Of a stretch of 64,000 nucleotides of DNA, positions 1 through 7,893 are shown piece by piece. A program made the translations under genes and the position numbers. The notes below the pieces were generated by a model. The model worked only from the letters and a program-made list of their open reading frames with translations. It did no database searches and had not been told where the DNA came from. The number at the start of each line of letters is the position of its first letter. Position 1 is the stretch's first letter. The DNA comes from Clostridia bacterium (GTDB lineage Bacteria > Bacillota > Clostridia > Christensenellales > Borkfalkiaceae): positions 1-64,000 of the forward strand of contig JAFTVF010000002.1 of the NCBI GenBank assembly GCA_017465865.1. The letters run 5' to 3'.

Positions 1-17
1 CACTCATTTTTAATATC

Positions 18-178
18 CTCCGATTTGGTTTTTTGTTTTTGTAACTGGCAGGTCACACCAACATTATACTAAATCGGAGTTTTTATTTCAACTCATCGGT
101 AAACCTCTACCGAACCACGCGACTATCGCGTGGCTTTCTTGACAAACTACCCTGTGGAATTAACCACAGGGTAGTTTG
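18..178. other. Gene-free window edge with consecutive hairpins
   Basis: No convincing reading frame covers the first 190 bases. Three hairpins follow one another: 96-113 (6-bp arms tcggta/taccga), 115-133 (7-bp arms ccacgcg/cgcgtgg) and 143-178 (perfect 15-bp arms, 6-nt loop). An inverted 9-mer, ctccgattt at 18-26 and aaatcggag at 71-79, lies before them. None has a clear T-run, so they are not ordinary terminators. The region could be the tail of an element or RNA gene that starts outside the window; this cannot be decided here. Confidence 0.5.
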
Positions 179-190
179 CTTCATAGCAAA

Positions 191-216
191 AAAAGAACAC
201 CCGCGGGTGTTCTTTT
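191..216 (-). terminator. Intrinsic terminator after the first YitT gene
   Basis: A perfect 26-bp palindrome (half aaaagaacacccg) with A and T flanks lies 11 bp beyond the stop of the minus-strand YitT gene. The symmetry would let it work from both sides. Confidence 0.75.
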
Positions 217-227
217 CTTTGCTTGTT

Positions 228-1103
228 TTACGCCTTGAACCGTCCGAACACTTCGTTGACCTTTGCAAAGCTTGCAAACGTGCCGGGGAAGCGTTGAATG
301 ATCTTCATCATTTTACCGATCTGTCTTTTGCGGATAATGCAGACGAGCATGAATTTTTCCGTGTGCGAATACATACCCTGTACTTGTATTTCCGTTACGC
401 CGTGCCCAAGCTCTTCCATGAGCATCTTAGAAAGCTCTTCGGGGGCTTCGGTAACGATCTCGAATTTATAGCCGTTTTTGATACCCGTCAGCACGTTGTC
501 CACCACGATATTCGCGATAAACAGGTTGAGGAGAGTACAGATAACGGGCGTAACTTTCATACCGTACACGAAAAACGCGATCCCGACCACACTGCTATCC
601 AAAAGGAAAGACACGTAGGCGATATTCGCCGCAGGCCGCCAATGCTTTATCAGCGCGGAAATCGCGTACGTACCGCCGCTCGCGCCGAAGCGTTTGAGCA
701 TAACGGAAAACCCGATACCCGAGATAACGCCCGTGGCGATACACGCGAACACGATCTCGAAATCCTCTGCGTTATTCGCCGCGCAGTAGGGCTTCCATTT
801 GAGCAGAGCAAACAGCTCGGTACTAAACGATTGTACGACCATGTATAAGATCAAATATAAACCGAGTTTCCTGTTGACGAAGATACTGACGAGGATAAAG
901 ATAGGGATATTGAACGCGATCATAAGGAGCGCCCAAGACACTTTATAGTCGGTGAGGTGGTAAGTAATCGTCGCAAGACCGCCCACGCCGCCGGGAGCAA
1001 AGCCGTTGCTGTTCTGGAAAAAGTAATAGGCGAGACCGACGATCAAGCCCGCCGATACCGCCGTCCATACGTCCATAGCCGTCTGTTTGATTTTACCGTT
1101 CAT
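228..1103 (-). CDS. YitT/DUF2179 family membrane protein (copy A)
   Basis: A 291-residue protein with about five N-terminal membrane segments followed by a C-terminal cytoplasmic DUF2179 domain (roughly residues 205-290). The layout is that of the YitT family, whose transport or signalling role is not settled. Glycine-rich motifs such as GFAPGGVGGL and GASGGTYAIS are typical of the family. The chosen ATG at 1103 follows a gagagg Shine-Dalgarno; an upstream in-frame ATG at 1172 lies on the -35 box and is rejected. It stands alone behind its own promoter. A paralogue of about 320 residues is encoded at 5345-6313. Confidence 0.88.
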   Translation of the reverse strand: MNGKIKQTAMDVWTAVSAGLIVGLAYYFFQNSNGFAPGGVGGLATITYHLTDYKVSWALLMIAFNIPIFILVSIFVNRKLGLYLILYMVVQSFSTELFALLKWKPYCAANNAEDFEIVFACIATGVISGIGFSVMLKRFGASGGTYAISALIKHWRPAANIAYVSFLLDSSVVGIAFFVYGMKVTPVICTLLNLFIANIVVDNVLTGIKNGYKFEIVTEAPEELSKMLMEELGHGVTEIQVQGMYSHTEKFMLVCIIRKRQIGKMMKIIQRFPGTFASFAKVNEVFGRFKA

Positions 1104-1143
1104 GATATTCCTCTCTGCCCTGTCTTTTGGAATGGGCAGTATC

Positions 1144-1172
1144 ATTATACCGCAAATAAAAGAGGTTGTCAA
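1144..1172 (-). promoter_or_regulatory. Sigma-A promoter of YitT copy A
   Basis: On the minus strand, TTGACA (1167-1172) and TATAAT (1144-1149) are separated by 17 bp, both full consensus. Confidence 0.8.
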
Positions 1173-1295
1173 CGCCTGCGCCGAGCGTTTAAAAATTTAT
1201 CTTATTAGATTTTCGCATTAAAAACGCGCCTTAAAATCGTTTCGCAAATACTTGTTTTTTTCTCGCGGAAAGGGGATATTTTTTCGTCCACGCGA

Positions 1296-1324
1296 TTGAC
1301 AAAAAACGCTTTTTTTGTTACAAT
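1296..1324 (+). promoter_or_regulatory. Sigma-A promoter of the DUF1846 gene
   Basis: TTGACA at 1296-1301 and TACAAT at 1319-1324 with a 17-bp spacer, followed 55 bp later by the ATG at 1380. The rest of 1173-1379 is A+T-rich and holds no other feature I can support. Confidence 0.8.
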
Positions 1325-1379
1325 ATAAAGGATAATATATTTACGGCGAAGATAACCCGCGCGAAGGAGAAAGTTTTTT

Positions 1380-2864
1380 ATGTACCAGATCGGCTTTGAC
1401 AACAAAAAATATCTGTCTATGCAATCGGAAAAGATACAGGAACGGATCGATTCGTTCGGGGATAAGCTGTATCTCGAATTCGGCGGGAAATTATTCGACG
1501 ATTACCACGCCTCGCGCGTTCTGCCTGGGTTCGAGCCCGACAGTAAGATCAAAATGCTGTTAAAGCTCCGTTCGATCGCGGAGATTCTCGTCGTGATCAG
1601 CGCCAAGGATATCGTCAAGAACAAATACCGCAGCGATCTCGGTATCACCTACGACGCGGACGTGATCCGCCTTATTGATATTTTCAAGAGCAAAGGCTTG
1701 TACGTAGGCAGCGTGGTAATGACCATGTATCAGCCCCAGCCCGCCGTGGACGGGTTTATCAAGCGTTTGAATAACCTCGGTATCCCCGTGTATAAGCATT
1801 ACGCGATCGAGGGCTATCCCTCGGACGTTGCCAAGATCGTGAGCGAGGAGGGCTACGGCAAAAACGAATATATCCCTACCAAGCGTCGGCTGGTGATCGT
1901 TACCGCGCCGGGGCCTGGGAGCGGGAAAATGGCGACCTGTCTTTCCCAGCTCTATCACGAAAACCTGCGCGGCGTAAAAGCGGGATATGCGAAATTCGAA
2001 ACTTTCCCCATTTGGAGTATTCCCCTTTCCCACCCCGTCAACGTAGCGTACGAGGCGGCGACTGCTGACCTTAACGACGTGAATATGATCGACCCGTACC
2101 ACCTCGACGCCTACGGCTCGCTCGCCGTCAATTACAACCGCGACGTGGAGATCTTCCCCGTCGTATCGGCTATGCTCGAAAAGATCCTCGGGTATTCCCC
2201 CTACAAATCCCCTACGGATATGGGCGTGAATATGGCGGGCTTTTGTATCGTGGACGACGAGGCCTGCAAACGCGCTTCGCAAAACGAGATCATTCGCCGT
2301 TACTACGCAGCGCTCGGCGACGCGAGAAAGGGTCGTATCGGCAAAGAAGTCGTAGCAAAGCTCGAACTTCTCATGAGCAAATCGGGCATTTCAACGGAGG
2401 ATCGGAAAGCCGTTGCGCCTGCGCTTGCCAAAGCAGAGGCGACGGGCGCGCCTGCGGTGGCGATAGAGCTCAACGACGGTCGGATCGTTACGGGAAAAAC
2501 GGGCAATCTTCTCGGCGCGTCGGCGGCGTGCCTTTTGAACGCCTTGAAAGTACTCGGCGGGATCGACGACAAAATCGAACTCATCTCCCCCACGATTATC
2601 GAGCCGTTACAGCACCTCAAAGTCAAGCACATGGGCGCGGTCAACCCCCGTTTACATACCGACGAGGTATTAATGGCGCTGGCGATCTGTGCGGTGAACG
2701 ACCCGAAAGCGAAAAAGGCGGTACAACAACTCGATAAACTGAAAAATTGCGAAATTCACTCCACCGTCATGCTCGCGCACGTGGACGAGCGCACGTTTAA
2801 GGCGCTTGGCATGCACCTGACCTGCGAACCGCAAAGACAGGTAGTCGTTACCGAACAAGTATAA
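1380..2864 (+). CDS. DUF1846 family protein
   Basis: A 494-residue protein recognised as DUF1846 (UPF0371), a conserved single-domain family of Bacillota and a few other bacteria. Characteristic stretches are the N-terminal IGFDNKKYL, the central GPGSGKMATCLSQLYHE and LSHPVNVAYEAATADL. The glycine-rich GPGSGK resembles a nucleotide-binding loop, but the biochemical activity is not known to me. Length matches the family. A ggagaaag Shine-Dalgarno precedes the ATG. The stop is followed one base later by the start of a small membrane protein, so the two are co-transcribed. Confidence 0.9.
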   Translation: MYQIGFDNKKYLSMQSEKIQERIDSFGDKLYLEFGGKLFDDYHASRVLPGFEPDSKIKMLLKLRSIAEILVVISAKDIVKNKYRSDLGITYDADVIRLIDIFKSKGLYVGSVVMTMYQPQPAVDGFIKRLNNLGIPVYKHYAIEGYPSDVAKIVSEEGYGKNEYIPTKRRLVIVTAPGPGSGKMATCLSQLYHENLRGVKAGYAKFETFPIWSIPLSHPVNVAYEAATADLNDVNMIDPYHLDAYGSLAVNYNRDVEIFPVVSAMLEKILGYSPYKSPTDMGVNMAGFCIVDDEACKRASQNEIIRRYYAALGDARKGRIGKEVVAKLELLMSKSGISTEDRKAVAPALAKAEATGAPAVAIELNDGRIVTGKTGNLLGASAACLLNALKVLGGIDDKIELISPTIIEPLQHLKVKHMGAVNPRLHTDEVLMALAICAVNDPKAKKAVQQLDKLKNCEIHSTVMLAHVDERTFKALGMHLTCEPQRQVVVTEQV

Positions 2865-2865
2865 T

Positions 2866-3132
2866 ATGGATTTTTTGATTGAACTCATTTTGGATATTTT
2901 CGGAGAAGGGGTCGAGGGCGCGCTCAGTAGCTCGAAAGTACCCTTAAAAGCAAAGCTCGTCCTGCTCTCCATCGTATGCGGTTTGCTGTTTGCCGTCTGC
3001 GCATTTTTCAGCGTTTGGTTTATTATCAAAACCAACGTAGCCGTTAGCGTGTTTTTTATCCTGCTCGCCCTGCTGTTTGTGGGCTTTTGGATATTCGGCA
3101 CAATACGGCTGATAAAACGGAATAAAAGATAA
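2866..3132 (+). CDS. Small two-helix membrane protein
   Basis: An 88-residue hypothetical protein. Residues about 30-50 and 57-80 form two hydrophobic helices, with a basic C-terminal tail ending RLIKRNKR. The ATG lies one base after the DUF1846 stop, and no separate Shine-Dalgarno is needed if translation is coupled. A strong terminator follows directly, so it is the last gene of a two-gene operon. I do not recognise a family. Confidence 0.7.
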   Translation: MDFLIELILDIFGEGVEGALSSSKVPLKAKLVLLSIVCGLLFAVCAFFSVWFIIKTNVAVSVFFILLALLFVGFWIFGTIRLIKRNKR

Positions 3133-3162
3133 AAAATCGAACTCCGCGGAGTTCGATTTTTT
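3131..3162 (+). terminator. Intrinsic terminator
   Basis: Stem tcgaactccg/cggagttcga flanked by A6 and T7, directly after the small membrane protein. It can serve the convergent PTS gene as well. Confidence 0.85.
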
Positions 3163-3214
3163 TATCGTAACGCAAGTACAACGTAGTATTGCGAAGTATA
3201 TACGCCGTTTTTTC

Positions 3215-4357
3215 TTATTCGGGAAGTTTCATGTCTCCGTACTTAATCCACCCTTTCTTACGCATAAATTCGGAGATAAGCAGATTTAACACCGCGGGCA
3301 AAACGATCATTAACAGGATAATACCCACGTAGCCGAGCGCACCGTTCGTGTAGTTAAACAGATCGAACACGCCGACAAGCCCGCTCGTGCCCATACCGCC
3401 ACCCGAAGCACCGCATTTGAGCTTGAATACGCAAGTCGAAATCGGACCTAAAATAGCGCTGGAAATAATCATTGGAAGCATGATAACAAACTTTTTCATG
3501 ATATTCGGGATCTGTAACATACTCGTACCGATCCCCTGCGCGATCAGCCCGCCGAGCTTGTTTTCACGGTAGCTTGCTACGGCAAAGCCGACCATATGAC
3601 ACGCACAGCCTACCGTCGCCGCACCGCCCGCAAGCAAGATCGCCTCGTAATTCGCCACCGACACCGTGCCGTTTGCAAAGCCCGTAATGACGGGACTTGC
3701 CACCGCGACCCAGATCGCAGCTGAGGATGTCGGCATCGTCAAAAGTATACCCATAACCACCGCGATAATCACGCCCATAAAGAACGGCGTAATATCCGTT
3801 GCAATCGCGATCAACTCCCCGAGCTGATTCACGAGCCAAATAAAGGGATAGGAAACGAACACACCGCCGAACGCCAAGAACAGCGTGCCAAGGGGCACGA
3901 GCAGAATATCCAGCTTGGTTTTCCCCGCGTACAGCCCGACGACTTCCACGACGAGCATGGTGGTTACGTACGCGCCGATCGGGTTACCGGGTGCACCCAG
4001 CCCAAGCACGGTAAACGCCGTAGAGCCGACCATAAGTTTATCCGCAAACGCGCCGACCATACCCGCAACCGCCGCCGAGAATACGAGAAGTTTGTTCTTC
4101 CCGAGTGCGTGCGCGATCCCTACGCCAATCCCTGCACCCATCAAGGATTTTGCAATGTTCGCTATGTAGCCGAGGGTATTCCCGATATAGTTATCCCCGA
4201 TCCAGCCCGCGATCTGTGCCAAAATTGTGCCCGCAATCAGGGTAACGAACAAGCCCTGTGCCATACCCGAAAACGCCGTAATGAAATAGCGTTTGGGCAG
4301 AGCCTTGAAATACCCCGCTATGCGCGATTTTACCGTCGAGTTCTTTTCCGTATCCAT
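3215..4357 (-). CDS. PTS_EIIC_2 family sugar permease (EIIC only)
   Basis: A 380-residue polytopic membrane protein of the PTS_EIIC_2 type. It has about ten hydrophobic helices and many glycine-rich turns such as GLGAPGNPIGAYVTT and CGASGGGMGTSG. These proteins are usually encoded without the EIIA and EIIB phosphocarrier domains, and none lies nearby. Phosphotransfer partners would have to be elsewhere, or the protein works differently; the substrate cannot be told. The start at 4357 follows AAAGGAG with good spacing, and an ATG 14 codons upstream is rejected. Confidence 0.85.
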   Translation of the reverse strand: MDTEKNSTVKSRIAGYFKALPKRYFITAFSGMAQGLFVTLIAGTILAQIAGWIGDNYIGNTLGYIANIAKSLMGAGIGVGIAHALGKNKLLVFSAAVAGMVGAFADKLMVGSTAFTVLGLGAPGNPIGAYVTTMLVVEVVGLYAGKTKLDILLVPLGTLFLAFGGVFVSYPFIWLVNQLGELIAIATDITPFFMGVIIAVVMGILLTMPTSSAAIWVAVASPVITGFANGTVSVANYEAILLAGGAATVGCACHMVGFAVASYRENKLGGLIAQGIGTSMLQIPNIMKKFVIMLPMIISSAILGPISTCVFKLKCGASGGGMGTSGLVGVFDLFNYTNGALGYVGIILLMIVLPAVLNLLISEFMRKKGWIKYGDMKLPE

Positions 4358-4384
4358 AAAAAGTTCTCCTTTGCTTTTTTTACC

Positions 4385-4413
4385 ATTATACACCCTCAAT
4401 CGATAAAAATCAA
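4385..4413 (-). promoter_or_regulatory. Sigma-A promoter of the EIIC gene
   Basis: Minus-strand TTGATT (4408-4413) and TATAAT (4385-4390), 17-bp spacer, 28 bp before the start codon. Confidence 0.75.
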
Positions 4414-4465
4414 GCGATTGAAAAAAATGTTCAAATTTGGAACTTTTGTGAAAAATTCACAAAAC

Positions 4466-4498
4466 AAAACCGCCTTTTCGCAAAGAAAAGACGGTTTT
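4466..4498 (-). terminator. Intrinsic terminator of the DUF1540 gene
   Basis: Arms aaaaccgccttttc and gaaaagacggtttt (one mismatch) around a short loop, about 20 bp past the stop of the mini-protein gene. Confidence 0.75.
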
Positions 4499-4518
4499 TG
4501 TTGGACGTGCTTAGAAAA

Positions 4519-4689
4519 TTATTTTCTTTCGAAGCTGTCGCAGCAAGTGCAGCTTTCCGCGTCGCAACTGCAAGTGTTGCCTACGTGGATTTTTCTCAGC
4601 GTGCAATAATCGCCCGCACGGTTGTACTTGCATTCGGTTACTCCGCAACCGATTGCAGTGTTGATTTCTTGACCTTTTTCATTCATCAT
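4519..4689 (-). CDS. DUF1540 cysteine-rich mini-protein
   Basis: A 56-residue protein with one DUF1540 domain. The pattern CGVTECKYNRAGDYCTLRKI is followed by a second cluster, NTCSC...ESCTCCDSF. The eight cysteines beyond residue 14 suggest metal binding; the family function is not known. A strong AAGGAGG Shine-Dalgarno precedes two consecutive ATG codons, of which I use the first. It is monocistronic, with its own terminator, and divergent from rplI. Confidence 0.85.
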   Translation of the reverse strand: MMNEKGQEINTAIGCGVTECKYNRAGDYCTLRKIHVGNTCSCDAESCTCCDSFERK

Positions 4690-4744
4690 ATTAAAAAACC
4701 TCCTTCAAAGGTAAAAGCAGTATACGCAAATTCCGCAAAGATTA

Positions 4745-4773
4745 TTGACATTTTCGAAAATTTCCTGTAAAAT
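4745..4773 (+). promoter_or_regulatory. Sigma-A promoter of rplI
   Basis: TTGACA at 4745-4750 and TAAAAT at 4768-4773 with a 17-bp spacer; the rplI ATG is 52 bp downstream. Confidence 0.8.
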
Positions 4774-4824
4774 AGTATTGGAAAGAATTTACGGACGGAT
4801 TTACCGTTCTTCAAAGGAGGATAT

Positions 4825-5265
4825 ATGAAAGTTATTTTAACGGCAGACGTAAAAGGCACGGGCAAAAAAGGCGACGTCGTGGAGGTTTCCGACGGCTACG
4901 GCAAAAACTTCTTAATCAAGAAAGGACTTGCACAGGCGGCGACGGCAAGCAATATCCACGAAGCCCAGCAAAAGAAAGAAGCGCAAGCATTCCATAAAGC
5001 GGAAGAGGTAAAAGCCTTGAAAGCACTCGCAAAAGAGCTGGACGGCAAAACGGTTACCGTCAAGATCAAAACGGGCGAAAACGGGAAAGTGTTCGGTAGC
5101 GTTACCCCCTCGCACGTGGCGGCGGCACTTGCCGAGGCAGGCTTTGATATTGACAAGAAAAAGATTAAAATGGACGCAGTGAAAACGGTCGGTTCGTTCT
5201 CTGCGGAAGTACGTATGATGGAGGGCGTGATTTCTAAAATCACCGTCAACGTCGTAGGCTTGTAA
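4825..5265 (+). CDS. rplI: 50S ribosomal protein L9
   Basis: A 146-residue protein of full L9 length. The N-terminal domain shows the family signature (VKGTGKKGDVVEVSDGYGKN) and NFLIKKGLA. A long charged connecting helix spans about 45-75, followed by the C-terminal RNA-binding domain (FGSVTPSHVAAAL). It binds 23S rRNA domain V. AAGGAGG precedes the ATG. In many Bacillota rplI lies near rpsF-ssb-rpsR; here that operon is 53 kb away. Confidence 0.97.
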   Translation: MKVILTADVKGTGKKGDVVEVSDGYGKNFLIKKGLAQAATASNIHEAQQKKEAQAFHKAEEVKALKALAKELDGKTVTVKIKTGENGKVFGSVTPSHVAAALAEAGFDIDKKKIKMDAVKTVGSFSAEVRMMEGVISKITVNVVGL

Positions 5266-5279
5266 TTCTGCGCGATCTA

Positions 5280-5316
5280 CCGTTCCGCGACAAAAACGGT
5301 CGCGGAACGGTTTTTT
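5280..5316 (+). terminator. Intrinsic terminator after rplI
   Basis: Stem ccgttccgcgac/gtcgcggaacgg (12 bp) followed by T6, 15 bp past the stop. Confidence 0.9.
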
Positions 5317-5344
5317 ATGCAAAGTTATATCGAGGTTATATAAT

Positions 5345-6313
5345 ATGGAAGACATTCACGGCGTATTGCCCCCAAAGATCACCAAAGACAATATCGATCC
5401 CGACGCAAGCAGTAAGAAAGGTAAAGTCATGGTTTGGTTGCGCGCAATCATTCACACCCTGCTTTCCTCTCTGCTCGTCGCGTTCGCGGCGCATAGCCTT
5501 ATCACCCCCAACACGTTCACGATCGGCGGTATTAGCGGTATCGCCATTTTGCTTAACGTCGCGTTCGGCCTGCCACAAAGTATTATGCTCTTTTGCTTGA
5601 ACCTGCCCTTAATCGTGCTGTCTTTCTTTTTTGTAAAAAAGAAATTCGCGTTTTTAACCACGCTGAACATAGCCTTGCAATCACTGTGGCTGCTACTCCT
5701 TGAACAGCTTTTCCCCGATTTCCAAATCGCATTCGAGGGGAACGCGGAAAAAATCTTTGCCGCACTCGCCGCAGGGATCTGTATCGGCACGGCGCTCGTG
5801 CTCGCGTTCAAAGTCGGCGGTAGTACAGGCGGAGCGGATATCCTTGCCGTTATGATCCAGAAAAAATTCGCCGCAACCTCTATCGCTTGGATGCTGTTTA
5901 TGATCAACTGCGTGATTATCGGCGCTTCGCTGTTCGTTTTCTATGACGGCGAAAAAACTCTCGCTTACAACCTATTGCCTATCATGCTCTCTGCTTTTGA
6001 ATCGTATATAGAAAGCAAAACCAACGACTCCATGACCAACGGTTTCCATTCGGCTATTGAGTTCCGCATAATCACCGACCGCCCCGAGGAAATGTCGCGT
6101 GCGCTCATGAAAGAGCTGAGCCGTGGCGTTACCGCAATCCCCGCGACAGGCATGTATACAAAAATCACGCATACAATGTTACTTTGCGTGGTGAGTCGTA
6201 GACAAGTAGCGACGCTTAGACGGATCATGAAATCGATAGACCCCGATTCTTTCGCGGTGATGGCGAACGTTTCGCAGGTGTTGGGGCTGGGATTTTACAG
6301 CGCGGAAATTTGA
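5345..6313 (+). CDS. YitT/DUF2179 family membrane protein (copy B)
   Basis: A 322-residue paralogue of the 228-1103 gene. Its N-terminal cytoplasmic segment is about 30 residues longer, followed by about five membrane helices and the C-terminal DUF2179 domain (about 235-322). Shared signatures include FTIGGISGIAILL and VGGSTGGADILAV. Only the rplI terminator separates it from rplI, and no strong separate promoter is visible, so readthrough may supply expression. A short gagg lies before the ATG. Confidence 0.88.
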   Translation: MEDIHGVLPPKITKDNIDPDASSKKGKVMVWLRAIIHTLLSSLLVAFAAHSLITPNTFTIGGISGIAILLNVAFGLPQSIMLFCLNLPLIVLSFFFVKKKFAFLTTLNIALQSLWLLLLEQLFPDFQIAFEGNAEKIFAALAAGICIGTALVLAFKVGGSTGGADILAVMIQKKFAATSIAWMLFMINCVIIGASLFVFYDGEKTLAYNLLPIMLSAFESYIESKTNDSMTNGFHSAIEFRIITDRPEEMSRALMKELSRGVTAIPATGMYTKITHTMLLCVVSRRQVATLRRIMKSIDPDSFAVMANVSQVLGLGFYSAEI

Positions 6314-6447
6314 ACAAAACCCCTTTAATCTTCTTGCTTTCGACGGTTTTTCTTTTTTCTCGACAGCAAAAAGAATAAAAAAAACGGAAAAACTGTGGAA
6401 AATCCTTTATTTTTCAGGGTTTTTCGCAGTTTTTTTGCTTTGAGCAC

Positions 6448-6477
6448 TTGACAAAGCACCTATAGATAATGTATAAT
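6448..6477 (+). promoter_or_regulatory. Sigma-A promoter of the HU gene
   Basis: TTGACA at 6448-6453 and TATAAT at 6472-6477, 18-bp spacer. The transcript would carry an A+T-rich leader of about 50 nt. Confidence 0.8.
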
Positions 6478-6536
6478 AAAATTACTTAAAAAGTTTCGCG
6501 TTTTAAGAAAAAAATTTTTTAAAAGGGGATTATCTC

Positions 6537-6812
6537 ATGAACAAAGGCGAATTGATCAAAGCAATGGCAGAAAAAGCAGGTTTCTCGAACAAAGACGCGG
6601 CTATCGCATACGACGCGTTTATCGCAACCGTTACGGAAGCGTTGAAAGCTGGCGAAAAGGTACAGCTCGTTGGCTTCGGTAGCTTCGAAGTAAAAGAAGT
6701 TGCAGCTAAAACGGGTATCAACCCTCAGACGAAAGCTCCCGTACAGATCGCGGCTTGCAAGAAACCCGTTATGAAGTTCGGTAAGGCTTACAAAGAACTC
6801 ATCAACGACTAA
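6537..6812 (+). CDS. hup: HU family DNA-binding protein
   Basis: A 91-residue histone-like protein with the complete HU fold: an N-terminal helical pair (MNKGELIKAMAEKAGFSNK), the dimer core VQLVGFGSFEVKE, and the DNA-intercalating arm around INPQTK. It bends and compacts DNA as a homodimer. The arm lacks the usual RxGRNP form, reading KTGINPQTK, but keeps the proline. The gene is monocistronic with a strong promoter, an aaaagggg Shine-Dalgarno and a strong terminator. Confidence 0.95.
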   Translation: MNKGELIKAMAEKAGFSNKDAAIAYDAFIATVTEALKAGEKVQLVGFGSFEVKEVAAKTGINPQTKAPVQIAACKKPVMKFGKAYKELIND

Positions 6813-6830
6813 GACCAACATCAGACCGAC

Positions 6831-6861
6831 AAAAAAGCCGAGGACAAGCCTCGGCTTTTTT
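6831..6861 (+). terminator. Intrinsic terminator after the HU gene
   Basis: Stem aaaaaagccgagg/cctcggctttttt, 19 bp after the stop; also faces the convergent XRE gene. Confidence 0.9.
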
Positions 6862-6873
6862 CTTTTTCAAAAA

Positions 6874-7080
6874 TTAGTAATCTTTTCTCCCTAACAAATA
6901 ATCGGTACTCGTATTTAACATATCCGCGAGCTTAATCAACATATCAAAAGAACACTCTCTTTCGCCGTTTTCCCAATACGAAATCAAGCGCACCGAAATA
7001 TTAAGCCGTTTTGCCATATCCGCTCGTGTTATTCCTTCCTCTTGTCGAAGTTCACTTAATCTTTTCCCAAAAATATTCAT
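6874..7080 (-). CDS. XRE-family transcriptional regulator (XRE-1)
   Basis: A 68-residue single-domain Cro/C1-type helix-turn-helix protein. Recognition segments ADMAKRLNISVRLISYWENG and the C-terminal STDYLLGRKDY are typical of small XRE repressors. It is transcribed away from the TM2/DUF2752 pair, and the shared 112-bp gap carries three copies of one palindrome. It therefore probably represses both that operon and itself. Base composition is more A+T-rich than the flanking HU and trpS genes, which suggests an acquired module. Confidence 0.88.
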   Translation of the reverse strand: MNIFGKRLSELRQEEGITRADMAKRLNISVRLISYWENGERECSFDMLIKLADMLNTSTDYLLGRKDY

Positions 7081-7092
7081 ATAATTATAATA

Positions 7093-7166
7093 GAACTTTT
7101 TGTTCCAAAACGCTTGACTTGGAACACATTGTTCCTGTATAATATTGTTAAAAGAACATTTTGTTC
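7093..7166. promoter_or_regulatory. Promoter with three GAAC-N5-GTTC operators
   Basis: GAAC-N5-GTTC occurs at 7093-7105, 7122-7134 and 7154-7166. The plus-strand promoter is TTGACT 7114-7119 and TATAAT 7138-7143 (18-bp spacer). The middle operator sits inside the spacer, and the other two flank the promoter. This fits repression by the divergently encoded XRE protein (inference). Confidence 0.75.
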
Positions 7167-7192
7167 CGATAATTTACAGAGAGGTATAACAA

Positions 7193-7531
7193 ATGACAGA
7201 AAACAATGTAAGACAAATAATAAGTAGCTTAAAGAGCAACCTTCCCGAAGACAAGCTCTATATTATCAAGCGCAAACTAGAGGAAACACCTGACGAAAAA
7301 TTCGATGAAATATTTTGCGCCAAATTTCACAACCCCACCCATATTTTATTATTTTCAATTTTCTTAGGCTCTCTTGGCGTTGACCGTTTCTTAATTGGTG
7401 ATACGGGATTAGGTATTGGAAAATTGTTGTTAGGCTGGGCAACCTGCGGGATTTGGCCTCTAATGGATATTTTCTTCAGTCATTCTAAAGCCAAACAAAA
7501 AAATTTTGACAATCTAATGATGTTACTTTGA
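7193..7531 (+). CDS. TM2 domain protein
   Basis: A 112-residue protein. An N-terminal soluble part (about 1-45) is followed by a TM2 domain of two short helices with the conserved turn LGSLGVDRFLIGDTGLG and the downstream GWATCGIWPLMDIF. TM2 proteins are small membrane proteins of unclear function. Its stop overlaps the TTG start of a DUF2752 gene, and TM2 and DUF2752 are a recurrent pair in Bacillota. A gagagg Shine-Dalgarno precedes the ATG. XRE-1 probably controls it through the three upstream palindromes. Confidence 0.88.
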   Translation: MTENNVRQIISSLKSNLPEDKLYIIKRKLEETPDEKFDEIFCAKFHNPTHILLFSIFLGSLGVDRFLIGDTGLGIGKLLLGWATCGIWPLMDIFFSHSKAKQKNFDNLMMLL

Positions 7532-7845
7532 GAAAGAAATTATTTCGCTTTGCCGTTATACTAGTTGTAGGTATCGTTTACTCTTTATTTATAGGCTGTC
7601 CATTATTTAAGCTTTTCAATATCCGTTGTCCATTCTGCGGAATGACTAGAGCACATATCGCTCTATTCACCAAAGGGCTAAATGATGCATTGGCACAACA
7701 TAATCTTTTCTTTTTGGGTATTCCCATATTATTGAGTATATTTACATTAGATTTCACTAAAAAACACAAACACGTATACATAGCAACTATCATTTTTTTA
7801 ATTATTGCTTTTACAGCCATATTTATACACTATTTCTTTACTTGA
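7528..7845 (+). CDS. DUF2752 membrane protein
   Basis: A 105-residue protein with three membrane helices (about 8-26, 63-77, 86-103). The DUF2752 hallmark FNIRCPFCGMTRAHIALF (two cysteines, glycine, threonine, arginine) is intact. The best in-frame start is TTG at 7528, overlapping the TM2 stop as TTGA, which implies translational coupling; no ATG is available in frame upstream. Function unknown. A bidirectional terminator follows. Confidence 0.85.
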   Translation: MRKKLFRFAVILVVGIVYSLFIGCPLFKLFNIRCPFCGMTRAHIALFTKGLNDALAQHNLFFLGIPILLSIFTLDFTKKHKHVYIATIIFLIIAFTAIFIHYFFT

Positions 7846-7879
7846 AAAAACCGTACTCCAAAAATGAGTACGGTTTTTT
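7845..7879. terminator. Bidirectional intrinsic terminator
   Basis: Arms aaaaaaccgtactc and gagtacggtttttt lie between the convergent DUF2752 and trpS genes. Confidence 0.88.
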
Positions 7880-7893
7880 CCTGTTTTATCTAC

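Noticed and set aside
1205-1405. 66-codon minus-strand frame overlapping the DUF1846 promoter
   Set aside because: It covers a consensus promoter and the start of a recognised gene on the other strand, has no Shine-Dalgarno and no family resemblance.
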